Positions 17,439 through 25,759 of a stretch of 64,000 nucleotides of DNA are shown in pieces. The DNA is taken from positions 2,764,501-2,828,500 of the forward strand of contig JAUOZS010000001.1 of the NCBI GenBank assembly GCA_032334055.1. Direction: 5' to 3'. Under the pieces are notes generated by a model. It was not told the DNA's origin, ran no database searches, and saw only the letters and a program-made list of their open reading frames with translations. This DNA comes from Selenomonadales bacterium 4137-cl. GTDB taxonomy: Bacteria; Bacillota; Negativicutes; Sporomusales; UBA7701. Numbering within the stretch: the first letter of the stretch is position 1; every line of letters begins with the position of its first letter. The position numbers were made by a program, and so were the translations under genes.

Positions 17439-17930
17439 ATGGAGCTGGTTTTGCTAAGACACGCGAAGGCTGAGGAGGATTCGGCCGCTCTTCCCGACGA
17501 ACGGCGCGAGCTGGTGGCGAAGGGCCGCAAGCGCGCCCAGGCGGTGGCGAAGGGCCTTGAGCGGCTGCTGCCCGCCGATGGGCGGGTCGAGGTCTGGACG
17601 AGTCCGGCGCTCAGGTCGCGTCAGACGGCCGAGATTATCGCCGAGCATCTGGGGGTTGAGACTGTGACGGAGCATGCCGCCATTTACGCCGGCAGCCTGG
17701 ACAATTTGCTTGCCGAGTGGGCCGGCGCCGCCGGGGAGCGGACGGTGATCGTCGTTGGCCACGAGCCGTATCTCGGCATCTGGGCGCGGCAGTTGGCGGA
17801 CGTGACGCTGCCGTTCAAGAAGTGCGCGGCGGCGGGGTTCAGTATCGCCGCCCCCGATTTTTCGACCGGCACGCTGCGGTGGTTCGCGGGGCCGAAGGTG
17901 CTGACGGCGCTGGGCGGCGATAAGGGTTAG
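17439..17930 (+). CDS. sixA: Phosphohistidine phosphatase SixA family
   Basis: This 163-aa histidine phosphatase-superfamily enzyme has the catalytic LRHAKAEE motif near the N-terminus (His8), WTSPALRSRQTAEI, and the second catalytic His in VVGHEPYLGI. SixA removes phosphate from histidine on phosphotransfer proteins. AGGAGG precedes the ATG. It lies 12 nt ahead of the CYTH-CHAD gene and surely shares its transcript. The pair is a recurrent combination linked to polyphosphate or phosphohistidine metabolism. Confidence 0.88.
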   Translation: MELVLLRHAKAEEDSAALPDERRELVAKGRKRAQAVAKGLERLLPADGRVEVWTSPALRSRQTAEIIAEHLGVETVTEHAAIYAGSLDNLLAEWAGAAGERTVIVVGHEPYLGIWARQLADVTLPFKKCAAAGFSIAAPDFSTGTLRWFAGPKVLTALGGDKG

Positions 17931-17942
17931 GAGGTGTAAACC

Positions 17943-19463
17943 ATGCCGGGTTTGAACACCGAGGTGGAACTGAAACTGCGATTGCTGGCACCCGAGGCCT
18001 GGGAAGGGGTTTTTGCCGCCTCCGCCGTGGCGGAGATGCTGCTGACGCCTCCCCAGGACGAGCATCTGGAGTCATGGTATTTTGATACGGCGGAGGGCGA
18101 TCTGCAGGAAGCCGGCCTGGCTTACCGCATCCGCTTGGAGGGCGGCCGGTGGGTGGCGACGGTGAAGACGGACGGGTCGGCCGCCGGCGGCCTGCACGAA
18201 CGGCGGGAGTGGAATGTGACCGTCGACGGTCCCGAACCCAGCTACGATTATTTCCGCGCTACCGAGGCCGGCCCGCTGTTGGCGGCGGCAGCCGGTGACG
18301 CTCCTCTGGAGCCGAGGTTCAGCACGGTGTTCGACCGGCGGCGGGCGGATGTCGCCTTCGCCGACAGCCGCATCGAGGTGGCCGCCGACCGGGGGATGAT
18401 TCTGGCCGGCGGCCGGGAAGAAGCGATCGCCGAGGTGGAGTTGGAGCTCAAGGAGGGTTCGGCGGCGGCGGTGCTTGCGCTGGGCGCGGAGCTGGCCCGC
18501 CAGCTCCCGCTGGCCGTGGAGCCGCGCAGTAAGTATTTCCGCGCGCTGGTTCTGGCGGGGCTGGACGAGGGCTTCGAACCGGCGGCGCCGGCGCTGGTCG
18601 AACCGGAGGATGCCGTGGTTCCCGCCGTTCGCAGTCTGGTCGCCGGCCAGATTCATACGGTTTTGGATACATACGCTAAATTTACGGCCGACGACAAGGA
18701 TATCGAGAGGCTGCACCGGCTGCGTATCGAATTGCGCCGCCTGCGATCGCTGGTCGCTTTCGCGAAGCCGCTGGCCGAGCCGACGGGGTACGCGGCATGG
18801 CAGTCGGAGCTGCGCGCCCTCAGCAGGGCGACCCACGACCTGCGGGAGACCGACGTGATCGGCGAGGTGTGGGAGGAGATGCTTGCCGCCCGCACGCCGC
18901 TCGCCCCTCCCCCCTGGCTGGCGATGCTGCTGGCGACCGAGCGGGAGAAGCTGGTGGCGGAGCTGAAGGCGAACCTGGGCGACCAGGGGCGGATAACGGG
19001 GACGCTGCTGGCTTTCCGGTCCTGGCTGGCCGACGAGCGGTCGCTGCAGCCGCGTGACCTGTCGCTGGAGGATTTCGCCGCTTCCCGTGTGGGCGGCTGG
19101 CTGGACGATATGCGTACGGCCGGCAAGGATATCGGCCTGGAGGATGCCGCCGCCCTTCATCAGCTGAGGATCGAGGGGAAGAAGGTTCGCTATGTGCTGG
19201 AGCGCCTGCCGTTTGAGGACCGGCGGACGAGTATGCTCGTGGCCCGGCTGCGGAAGCTGCAGGACTGTCTGGGACAGGTGCATGACGCGGTGCGGATCGA
19301 TACGGTGATGGGCCGCTGGATGAGCGAGCACGCCAGCCGGACCGTCCACCGCGACGCGGGGCTGCTGATGGGCTGGATGACGCGGCTGAGAGTGGAGGCC
19401 GGCGGGGAGTTCGCCGCCGCCTGGAAGCGGTTCCGGCGGGCGGCGAAGCGCTGGCGGAAGTAG
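17943..19463 (+). CDS. CYTH and CHAD domain protein (inorganic triphosphatase-like)
   Basis: A 506-aa soluble protein. The N-terminal CYTH domain (1-205) starts with the diagnostic ExExK (E7, E9, K11) and forms a tunnel that hydrolyses triphosphates using divalent metal. The C-terminal CHAD domain (about 225-505) is an all-helical, His/Arg-rich module with repeats LHRLRIELRRLRS and LHQLRIEGKKVRYV that bind polyphosphate. Together they suggest a polyphosphate-associated triphosphatase. AGGAGG precedes the ATG. It is the second gene of the sixA operon, and a strong terminator follows. Confidence 0.9.
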   Translation: MPGLNTEVELKLRLLAPEAWEGVFAASAVAEMLLTPPQDEHLESWYFDTAEGDLQEAGLAYRIRLEGGRWVATVKTDGSAAGGLHERREWNVTVDGPEPSYDYFRATEAGPLLAAAAGDAPLEPRFSTVFDRRRADVAFADSRIEVAADRGMILAGGREEAIAEVELELKEGSAAAVLALGAELARQLPLAVEPRSKYFRALVLAGLDEGFEPAAPALVEPEDAVVPAVRSLVAGQIHTVLDTYAKFTADDKDIERLHRLRIELRRLRSLVAFAKPLAEPTGYAAWQSELRALSRATHDLRETDVIGEVWEEMLAARTPLAPPPWLAMLLATEREKLVAELKANLGDQGRITGTLLAFRSWLADERSLQPRDLSLEDFAASRVGGWLDDMRTAGKDIGLEDAAALHQLRIEGKKVRYVLERLPFEDRRTSMLVARLRKLQDCLGQVHDAVRIDTVMGRWMSEHASRTVHRDAGLLMGWMTRLRVEAGGEFAAAWKRFRRAAKRWRK

Positions 19464-19480
19464 TCGTGACAAATGTAATA

Positions 19481-19520
19481 AATACGAAAAGAACCGGCTA
19501 AGGCCGGTTCTTTTCGTATT
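19481..19520 (+). terminator. Terminator of the sixA operon
   Basis: A perfect 18-bp stem (19481-19498 with 19503-19520) with a 4-nt loop, whose right arm contains CTTTT. Confidence 0.85.
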
Positions 19521-19636
19521 CAACCGTTGTTTTCCGCCGGGCGGCGGGCAGTACAACTAGTCTTTTATGGAAAAACATGGCTATAAGAGCGTGGCCGGGG
19601 GCATACTAGGCCCAGACACCGTATGGAGGTGATTGT

Positions 19637-19984
19637 GTGGCTAATTATCGCCGCCGCGGACGCGAGCGCGGCTTTACGCTGGTGGAGCTGACCGTCGTGC
19701 TGGCCATTCTCGCCACGCTGGCCACCCTGTATGTTCCGGCGGTCGGGGCCGTCGCCGAGAACGCCGCCCTCTACAAGGCGCGGGCCGATCTGAGGGCGAT
19801 CGACGGCGCCATGCTGCTCGGCGCGCCCCCCTCTCCCCTGCCTGAGCCGCCGGTGCTGCTGCCGGGGGCGGCAAGCAGTTACCAGGTGGACGGCAGCCGG
19901 CAGCGGGCCTATCTGCCGATGACGGTTAACGGCCAGGCTATCAGGCTGTACAGCGACACGCCGCTACCCGCGAAAACGAGGTGA
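19637..19984 (+). CDS. Orphan type IV pilin-like (pseudopilin) protein
   Basis: This 115-aa protein has the prepilin peptidase site RERG/FTLVELTVVLA (cut after residue 12) with Glu5 of the mature form, followed by a hydrophobic helix. The globular part is short and proline-rich. It starts with GTG at 19637, just after GGAGGT. No other pilus, secretion or competence genes are in the window, so it is an orphan that must use machinery encoded elsewhere. Whether it is a competence, type II or pilus subunit cannot be told. Confidence 0.85.
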   Translation: MANYRRRGRERGFTLVELTVVLAILATLATLYVPAVGAVAENAALYKARADLRAIDGAMLLGAPPSPLPEPPVLLPGAASSYQVDGSRQRAYLPMTVNGQAIRLYSDTPLPAKTR

Positions 19985-19994
19985 ACCGGAAAGT

Positions 19995-20019
19995 CGCCGG
20001 CTTGGCCGGCGCTTTTTTT
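19995..20019 (+). terminator. Terminator of the pseudopilin gene
   Basis: A 7-bp GC stem (19995-20001 with 20005-20011) with a 3-nt loop followed by CTTTTTTT. Confidence 0.85.
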
Positions 20020-20782
20020 ATTTGGTTAACCGCTGCAGCCAATTGACGATGGCCGCTGCCAGGTCGTCATGGCGGCCGGTGAAGACGTGGTCGGCGCCGT
20101 CAAGGACGGCGAGTTCCCCGGGGGCCGCGCAGGCGGCGCGCAGTTGCTCGGAGCCGGCGAAGGGGACGGCGGCGTCGGCGGTCCCGTGGACGATGAGGAG
20201 GGGCGCGGCGAAGGACGCCGCGGCGGCGAGGGGGTCGTAGCCGCCGGCGGCAAGGTCGCGGACGAAGCCGCTGTCGAGGGCGAAGCCTTTGCCGTAGAAG
20301 TTGGCGATTCGTTCGCCGCGGGCGGACCTGGCCCACAGTTCGGGGCCGAGGATGGTGTCACGGAAATTATCCACGGGATGGACGACGGGGGCGACGGCGA
20401 TCCGCCCGGCCAGCGTTCCGTCCGGGGCGGTGAGGGCCACCAGGCCGCCGAGGCTGTGGCCGAGAAGGAATACGGGCCTGCCGGCGAGCCGGCCGCCGAC
20501 CCAGGCGAGGACGCTGCGCAGGTCCGCCTGCCAGCCGGCGACGGTGGTGTCGGCGGCAAAGGCGCCTTCGCTGTCGCCGGAGCCGGCGAAGTCGAAGCGG
20601 ACGGCGCAGAAGCCCGCCGCTTCGAGGCTTTGGGCGAGGTTGCGCATGAGCTGGTTGGCGCCGACCTTGTCGCCGGTGAAGCCGTGGCAGCAGACGACGA
20701 CCGGGGCGGCAGCCGCCTCCGGTTCGTGGATCATCGCCGACAGTCGTTTGCCCCGGCTTGCTATCCATTCGTGGCGTTTCAT
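20018..20782 (-). CDS. Alpha/beta hydrolase
   Basis: This 254-aa serine hydrolase has CCHGFTGDK (oxyanion region, about 31-39), the nucleophile elbow GHSLGG (Ser110), the Asp loop HGTADAAVP and the catalytic His in GADHVFTG. It resembles feruloyl-esterase or dipeptidyl-peptidase-like hydrolases of the BAAT/S9 type; the substrate is unknown. The ATG at 20782 is preferred because GGAGG lies 7 nt upstream, inside the end of mobB. The GTG three codons earlier overlaps that site. It is the last gene of a four-gene operon. Confidence 0.85.
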   Translation of the reverse strand: MKRHEWIASRGKRLSAMIHEPEAAAAPVVVCCHGFTGDKVGANQLMRNLAQSLEAAGFCAVRFDFAGSGDSEGAFAADTTVAGWQADLRSVLAWVGGRLAGRPVFLLGHSLGGLVALTAPDGTLAGRIAVAPVVHPVDNFRDTILGPELWARSARGERIANFYGKGFALDSGFVRDLAAGGYDPLAAAASFAAPLLIVHGTADAAVPFAGSEQLRAACAAPGELAVLDGADHVFTGRHDDLAAAIVNWLQRLTK

Positions 20783-20783
20783 G

Positions 20784-21278
20784 CTATTCACCTCCGCGGA
20801 GGAAGCGTTCTTCGATGAAGTCGGCCATTGCGGCGGGGTCGTCTAGACCGAACCTTGGCAGGCCGGGATAGACGTCGGCGTCGGTGACGATGGCCACAAG
20901 GTCGTCCTGGCGGCACACCGGCGCGTCGCTAACGGGAGGACGGAAGATTTCTATCTTTGTGCGGCCTTCGTGTTTGTAGCCTTCGGTTATGACGATGTCG
21001 ACGCCGTGGATGCGGTTGACCAGTTCGCTGAGCGGCAGTTCGGCCTCGACGTTGGCGATGATGGCCATTTTGTCCGGCGAGGATATGCAGACGACATCGG
21101 CGCCTGCCTGGGCGTGCCGCCAGGTGTCCTTGCCGGGATGATCCATTTCGAAGCCGTGGACGTCGTGCTTGATGATGGCCAGTTTGTGGCCGCGCCGTTT
21201 CATTTCGGCGACAAGCTTCTCTAGGTAGGTGGTTTTGCCGGAATTGGCTTTTCCGACAAAGGAGAGTACCGGTACCAT
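20784..21278 (-). CDS. mobB: Molybdopterin-guanine dinucleotide biosynthesis protein MobB
   Basis: This 164-aa P-loop GTPase carries GKANSGKTT (9-17), the MobB motif KHDVHGFEMDHPGKDT and the TEGYKHE stretch. It assists MobA in attaching GMP to molybdopterin. AGGAGG precedes the ATG at 21278. It lies 11 nt after the second TauE/SafE gene and 1 nt ahead of the hydrolase. Its role fits the presence of a Mo-hydroxylase operon and a YqeB gene elsewhere in the window. mobA is not seen here. Confidence 0.93.
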   Translation of the reverse strand: MVPVLSFVGKANSGKTTYLEKLVAEMKRRGHKLAIIKHDVHGFEMDHPGKDTWRHAQAGADVVCISSPDKMAIIANVEAELPLSELVNRIHGVDIVITEGYKHEGRTKIEIFRPPVSDAPVCRQDDLVAIVTDADVYPGLPRFGLDDPAAMADFIEERFLRGGE

Positions 21279-21289
21279 GAAATACCTCC

Positions 21290-21694
21290 TCAGTGTTTGT
21301 CGTGGTCCTGCTGTTTGGCCGGGGCTTTCCGGCCTTGCCGGAAGGACGACCAGAACATCTGAATGCTCATTAGGGCGAAGAAGGCGCTGAACAGGCGGCG
21401 CAGCACGATGTCGGCGGTGATGTTGGCGACATAGGCCCCGACCATGCCGCCGAGGATGATGCCCGCGGCCAGGTACGGGAGGTAGCGGTAGTCGATGAGC
21501 CGGTTGCGGTGATGTTTGACGACGCCGACGATGGCGGTGGGGATCATGGCGGCGATGGCGGCCGCCTGGGCGGCGTGCTGGGGGACGCCGAGGAAGAATA
21601 CGGCGGCGACGACGAAGATGGCCCCGCCGCCGATGCCGAGCAGGCCGCTCAATATGCCGGTGAGAACGCCGGTGAGGATGGCGAGGACGATCAT
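21290..21694 (-). CDS. Half-size TauE/SafE-like membrane protein B
   Basis: A 134-aa protein with about four hydrophobic helices and the repeat signature LLGIGGGAIFV near residue 18, then LGVPQHAAQAAAIAAMIP. It matches one half of a TauE/SafE (DUF81) sulfite/sulfoacetate exporter, which normally has two such repeats in one chain of about 250 aa. The C-terminus is His/Lys-rich (QQDHDKH). The ATG at 21694 overlaps the stop codon of the preceding half-size gene (ATGA). The two proteins probably assemble together. Confidence 0.85.
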   Translation of the reverse strand: MIVLAILTGVLTGILSGLLGIGGGAIFVVAAVFFLGVPQHAAQAAAIAAMIPTAIVGVVKHHRNRLIDYRYLPYLAAGIILGGMVGAYVANITADIVLRRLFSAFFALMSIQMFWSSFRQGRKAPAKQQDHDKH

Positions 21695-22047
21695 AGGCCC
21701 CACCCCATTCTGATCGACATGGCGAGCGCCAGTACGGCGAAGATGCGTTTGAGGACCGCCGGCCGGACCCTGGGCAGCAGCGCCGAGCCGATATAGGCGC
21801 CGGTCATGCCGCCGGCGGCGAACAGGACGGCGAGGCCGATGTCGAGCTGGCCGAAGGTGTTGTAGACAAAGGCGCTCATGACCGCGCCGGGGATTACGAT
21901 CGCCAGCGACGTGGCGTGGGCGGAGTGCTGGGATACGCCGAGAAAGTAGATCATGCACGGCACGAGGATGATGGCGCCGCCGATGCCGAGCAGGCCGCCC
22001 ACCGCCCCGCCGATCGCTCCGATCAGTACGGCTTTGGCTTTGTTCAT
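21691..22047 (-). CDS. Half-size TauE/SafE-like membrane protein A
   Basis: A 118-aa protein with about four hydrophobic helices and the same repeat signature (GLLGIGGAIILVP, then LGVSQHSAHATSLAIVIP). It is the first gene of the operon. Length is half that of a full TauE/SafE transporter, and the paired gene B follows with a 4-nt overlap. Family members move sulfur-containing or other organic anions across the membrane; the substrate is unknown. Being in-frame and complete, it does not look like a broken full-length gene. Confidence 0.85.
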   Translation of the reverse strand: MNKAKAVLIGAIGGAVGGLLGIGGAIILVPCMIYFLGVSQHSAHATSLAIVIPGAVMSAFVYNTFGQLDIGLAVLFAAGGMTGAYIGSALLPRVRPAVLKRIFAVLALAMSIRMGWGL

Positions 22048-22231
22048 TGCCCACCTCTTTCTTTACCTGCTGAAGCATCTATTATATATTCCCCGCCCGT
22101 TAAGCTTTTCCTTGCTTCCCGACCGGGACTAATTTCCTATCGGCGGCAAAAAAGGTTTACGACAAAATCCGACGAACTATCCTATAGAGGTTATTCTTGC
22201 CATATATCCTGGCTTCGGAGGCAATCACAAG

Positions 22232-23359
22232 ATGGCGACGAGACAGTCCGGCCGTGGCCCACGGGCCGCCGGCAACGATAGCGTGGTCCGCGTGCAGGCC
22301 GATATCCGCGACGGCGTGGAGCAGGAGCGCCTGAAGCGCTACACGCGGGAATACAAGCAGAGCAGGGAGATCGAGGAGGGGCTGGAAAGCCTGAGCCGCT
22401 TCGCCTGCCAGCCGATCGATTACGTCCCGGCCATGACCCGCAAGGAATGGGTTGAGCCGGCTATCCCCGATTTCAGCTATATCCTTGTCGAGACGCGCCT
22501 GAAGGTGACGAACAAGTACCTGGCGGCGATCGCCACGCAGGTGCTCGGCGGCCTGTTTTTCGTCATTCTCAGCTTGGCGTTCATGGATTCTTTCGTGCCG
22601 ATCATCGGCATTGTCGGCCTGGCGGCCTGCACCCTGGCCCTCAATCGGGAGCTGCAGAACCGCCGCCGGGAGGTGGACCGCGCGCTTACGGAGGCCCGCG
22701 CCGATATCGAGCGCCGCGTTAAGGAGCTGCGGGAGAAAATCGCGGAGGAACGCCAGGCTTTCGAGGAAGCGGAGAACCAGCGGATCGCGAGGATCGAGCG
22801 CCTGCTGAACGCCGACCCGGCTGCGGTCTTCGAACGGATCGAGGAGGTGCTGCGGAGCTTCAAGCTGCCTTTTTATCTGCGCTGCACCGTCGATTTCTAC
22901 GAACTGGAGCCTCTGGTCACTCTTTACCTTCCCGGGCACAACGTCATCCCGCCCAATATCGTTACCCTGTCGCAGGCTGGCGTCATCGATTACGAGGAGA
23001 AAACGGCGCCGGCGATCAATCAGCAGTACAGCGAGGCGATGGCCGGCACGGCTGTCACCTTGGCGCTGCTGCTGTACACCTACCTGCCGCCGCTCGACGT
23101 CCTGTACGTGCGGGGGGTGTTCGACCGTGGCGAGAACCCGGCATGCTATTACTGCCTGCGTCTAACCCGCCAGGCGGCGCTGGAGGTTGTGGAGGCCCCG
23201 AGCGCTCTCGAGGCATTCCGGCAGTTGGAGGCCCGTTTCGAGATCGGCCAGAACGGCATGTTCACCCCCATCGATGAGCAGTTGCTCCCCGACTGGTGGG
23301 AGGCCGCCCCGCGCGAAGGGGTGCTGGCTACGAAGCTGACCATCCCGTCGAAATTTTGA
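22232..23359 (+). CDS. Membrane protein with coiled coil, unknown function
   Basis: A 375-aa protein that I do not recognise. Residues 1-95 are charged and soluble. Two hydrophobic helices follow (about 97-120 and 124-140). Residues about 143-190 form a long heptad-like charged helix (RREVDRALTEARADIERRV). The last 180 residues are a mixed alpha/beta domain with PFYLRCTVDFYELEPLV. The ATG at 22232 follows GGAGG. It stands alone, with a divergent TauE/SafE operon on one side and a HAD phosphatase with its own promoter on the other. Confidence 0.75.
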   Translation: MATRQSGRGPRAAGNDSVVRVQADIRDGVEQERLKRYTREYKQSREIEEGLESLSRFACQPIDYVPAMTRKEWVEPAIPDFSYILVETRLKVTNKYLAAIATQVLGGLFFVILSLAFMDSFVPIIGIVGLAACTLALNRELQNRRREVDRALTEARADIERRVKELREKIAEERQAFEEAENQRIARIERLLNADPAAVFERIEEVLRSFKLPFYLRCTVDFYELEPLVTLYLPGHNVIPPNIVTLSQAGVIDYEEKTAPAINQQYSEAMAGTAVTLALLLYTYLPPLDVLYVRGVFDRGENPACYYCLRLTRQAALEVVEAPSALEAFRQLEARFEIGQNGMFTPIDEQLLPDWWEAAPREGVLATKLTIPSKF

Positions 23360-23406
23360 CCACAGACCGGCCGCACCGCGTGAGCCGGTTTTTTCATGAC
23401 CCGGCT

Positions 23407-23435
23407 TTGCCCGCCGGCGGACGGCCTGGTATAAT
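23407..23435 (+). promoter_or_regulatory. Sigma-70-type promoter of the HAD gene
   Basis: TTGCCC (23407-23412), a 17-bp spacer and a perfect TATAAT (23430-23435). Transcription should start near 23442, which leaves a leader of about 28 nt. Confidence 0.75.
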
Positions 23436-23469
23436 AGAGGTGCTTATCACCTTTAAGGAGCTGAAGACT

Positions 23470-24156
23470 CTGAAAATATTGTTCTGGGACATCGACGGCA
23501 CTCTCCTCCGCACGGCCAAGGCTGGCTTGTTCGCTTTCCGGCAGGCGACCGAGGAGCTGTACGCCGCCAGCCCGGATTACGACCGGGTAACGACCGCCGG
23601 CATGACCGACTGCCATATCGCCGCCCAGATCATCGCCCTGGCGACCGGGCGTGAACCCCGACCGGAGGAAACCGCGGCGCTGGTCAAGCGGTATATCGAG
23701 CTGCTGCCCGCCCATCTGGAGGCCCGCCGGGGGTATGTCATCCCGCCGGTGGCGGATATTCTGGCCCATGTCGATGGCGAGCCGGGCTATGTGTCGCTGC
23801 TCTTGACCGGCAACACGGCGGCCGGCGCCCACGCCAAGCTGACCAGCTACGGGATCGCCCAGTATTTCGATTTCGCGGTGAGCGCGTTCGGCGACGACTG
23901 CGCGAGCAGGACGGAGATTTCCTCCCGGGCGCTGGCGAGCGTGAAGGAGCGCTACCCTGCGGTGCCTCCGGAGGATATTTTCGTGATCGGCGACACGCCG
24001 AACGATATCAGCTGCGGAAAGGCGATCGGCGCCCGCACGGTGGCGGTGGCGACCGGCACGTTCACAGCGGCCGAGCTGGCCGCCCACTCGCCGTGGTGGG
24101 CGGTGGAGCAACTGCCGGCGCCGGCCGAATTCGCGGCGAAACTGGCGGGGAAATGA
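23470..24156 (+). CDS. HAD-superfamily phosphatase (phosphoglycolate phosphatase-like)
   Basis: This 228-aa HAD hydrolase has motif I FWDIDGTLL at the N-terminus, motif II LLLTGNT and motif III/IV IGDTPNDISCG. It resembles Gph-type phosphatases acting on small phosphoesters. The start is unusual: AAGGAG (23455-23460) points to a CTG at 23470, giving the expected N-terminus MKILFWDIDGT. A GTG at 23440 lies at the predicted transcription start and cannot be used; a TTG at 23479 would remove residues before motif I. CTG initiation is inferred. Confidence 0.82.
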   Translation: MKILFWDIDGTLLRTAKAGLFAFRQATEELYAASPDYDRVTTAGMTDCHIAAQIIALATGREPRPEETAALVKRYIELLPAHLEARRGYVIPPVADILAHVDGEPGYVSLLLTGNTAAGAHAKLTSYGIAQYFDFAVSAFGDDCASRTEISSRALASVKERYPAVPPEDIFVIGDTPNDISCGKAIGARTVAVATGTFTAAELAAHSPWWAVEQLPAPAEFAAKLAGK

Positions 24157-24190
24157 AAAAACCTCCCGGACAATAGTCCGGGAGGTTTTA
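24157..24190 (+). terminator. Terminator of the HAD gene
   Basis: Stem of about 14 bp (24158-24171 with 24176-24189) with an AATA loop; the right arm ends in TTTTA. Confidence 0.85.
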
Positions 24191-24201
24191 TGTGTGCAGG
24201 A

Positions 24202-25641
24202 CTAATTTTCACTGGCCAGCTTTAAACCATACAGGGCGGCCTCGTCGCCGGGGTTGATCCTGAGCGCCGCCCGGAAGGCTTTGGCGGCTTCGGCCGGCAG
24301 GCCGACCTTGAGGTTGTGGTAGCCGTCCTTCATATGGTTGGCGTAGTGGTCGAGCTTATTGCCGTCGCTATCATAAATATAGTCCTCGTCCCATACTACC
24401 TGATGCTTGGAAATATAATAGCTGTTTAGTCCGAAAAGAAGCTGCGCCAGCCAGCGCCCCTCCTTGTCCCGAAAACCGCGTTTCCCATCCCGTTCCACAA
24501 AGACCATCCCGTTTTGGCAATGCCGCGAGGCATGGGAAAATTGCGGCTCGATCACCATCTTACCCGCCGTATCGATAAAACCAAACTTGCCGTCCACCCG
24601 CACCTTGGCAATCCCCTCCTGGAAATCCCACGCCCCTTCGAACCATGGCGTAATAGGCTTGCCAAACTCATCAATGAACACATACCTGGAAGCTGTGTAG
24701 TTGTTAATGTAGACCAGACCCATCGCCGGCTCCCCCGCCGTCAGGATCAAGTCATCGAACACCGGCTCGATCACCATTTCCCCCGCCCGGTTGACGGCCC
24801 CGGCTTTGCCGGACGGCCGCACTACCGCGAGTCCTCCTGCGAAGTACCCAGCCTCGGAAAACTGCGGCGCGATAACCATCGTCCCTTTTTTGTCGATATA
24901 GCCCCATTTGTTCTTTACCTTTACCGCTGCCAGCCCCTCGGAGAATAGCATGGCTCCCTGGTATTCGTACTGCGGCGCGATAACCATTTTCCCCGTTTTG
25001 TCTATGTACCCGTATTTTCCGTTATCTTTCACAATAGCAAGCCCGTCGCGGAAGCCCCAGGTATGATCGTACTGCGGCGGGACGGCAAGATTTCCGTCTT
25101 TGTCGATATACCCGTACTTCTCGCCCTCCTTGACCCTGGCCATGCCATCGGCGAAGTCGTCGACATAATCGAACCTTGGTACGATCAATACCCTGCCCTG
25201 TCGGTCGAGGACGCCCCATTTGCCGCCTTTCGTGACGGGAATAAAGGCACCCTCATATTCTCCGCCCGCCACCGCCAGCAGCAGTCCTTCTCCTTTGTAA
25301 ATAATCGCGGAATACCGCGGCGCGGCAAGCAGGCTGCCCTCCTTATCTACGACACCCCACCGACCGTCCGCTTTCACGGCGAATATATCAAGATAATCGT
25401 TTCCCATGCTTCTCATGGTACTCAATAGCTTCACTTCTTCGAAGCGGGGCGGAATAACCCATTTACCGGTACCGATGTGCAGCAGACCTTGTTTATCACC
25501 GCCCGACAATTGCACGCGTAGAGGCATGTCATCACGTAGATAATATGCCGACGACGCAACCTGCACATTAACAAAGCCTTCCGCCGGACATGCCGTCCCC
25601 AACAGCAGCGCGGCCATGAGTATGAATACCAGCTTCTTCAT
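24202..25641 (-). CDS. Exported WG-repeat protein
   Basis: A 479-aa protein with a signal peptide (1-22) and many WG beta-repeats of the form GKWGVVDKEG, KYGYIDKDGN and KWGYIDKKGTMVIAP covering most of residues 40-400. A C-terminal segment (about 400-479) resembles a TPR-like helical end (GLPAEAAKAFRAALRINPGDEA). WG repeats build a binding surface of unknown ligand, often at the cell surface. The start at 25641 gives the signal peptide directly and follows GGGGGATT. Base composition is lower in GC than its neighbours, as in the next gene, hinting at transfer. Confidence 0.85.
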   Translation of the reverse strand: MKKLVFILMAALLLGTACPAEGFVNVQVASSAYYLRDDMPLRVQLSGGDKQGLLHIGTGKWVIPPRFEEVKLLSTMRSMGNDYLDIFAVKADGRWGVVDKEGSLLAAPRYSAIIYKGEGLLLAVAGGEYEGAFIPVTKGGKWGVLDRQGRVLIVPRFDYVDDFADGMARVKEGEKYGYIDKDGNLAVPPQYDHTWGFRDGLAIVKDNGKYGYIDKTGKMVIAPQYEYQGAMLFSEGLAAVKVKNKWGYIDKKGTMVIAPQFSEAGYFAGGLAVVRPSGKAGAVNRAGEMVIEPVFDDLILTAGEPAMGLVYINNYTASRYVFIDEFGKPITPWFEGAWDFQEGIAKVRVDGKFGFIDTAGKMVIEPQFSHASRHCQNGMVFVERDGKRGFRDKEGRWLAQLLFGLNSYYISKHQVVWDEDYIYDSDGNKLDHYANHMKDGYHNLKVGLPAEAAKAFRAALRINPGDEAALYGLKLASEN

Positions 25642-25759
25642 CCGCAATCCCCCCACCGAACAAGCAGCCGGCAAAACTCGCCGGCTGCTCGCCGGATAAG
25701 TGTTTTTCAAATATATTGTACCAAACAATGAAATAATTTGTTATATCTTGGCATATATT

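Noticed and set aside
21695..22078. Extension of the second TauE/SafE frame upstream of its ATG
   Set aside because: It reads the first half-size gene in another frame; the ATGA overlap gives a better start.
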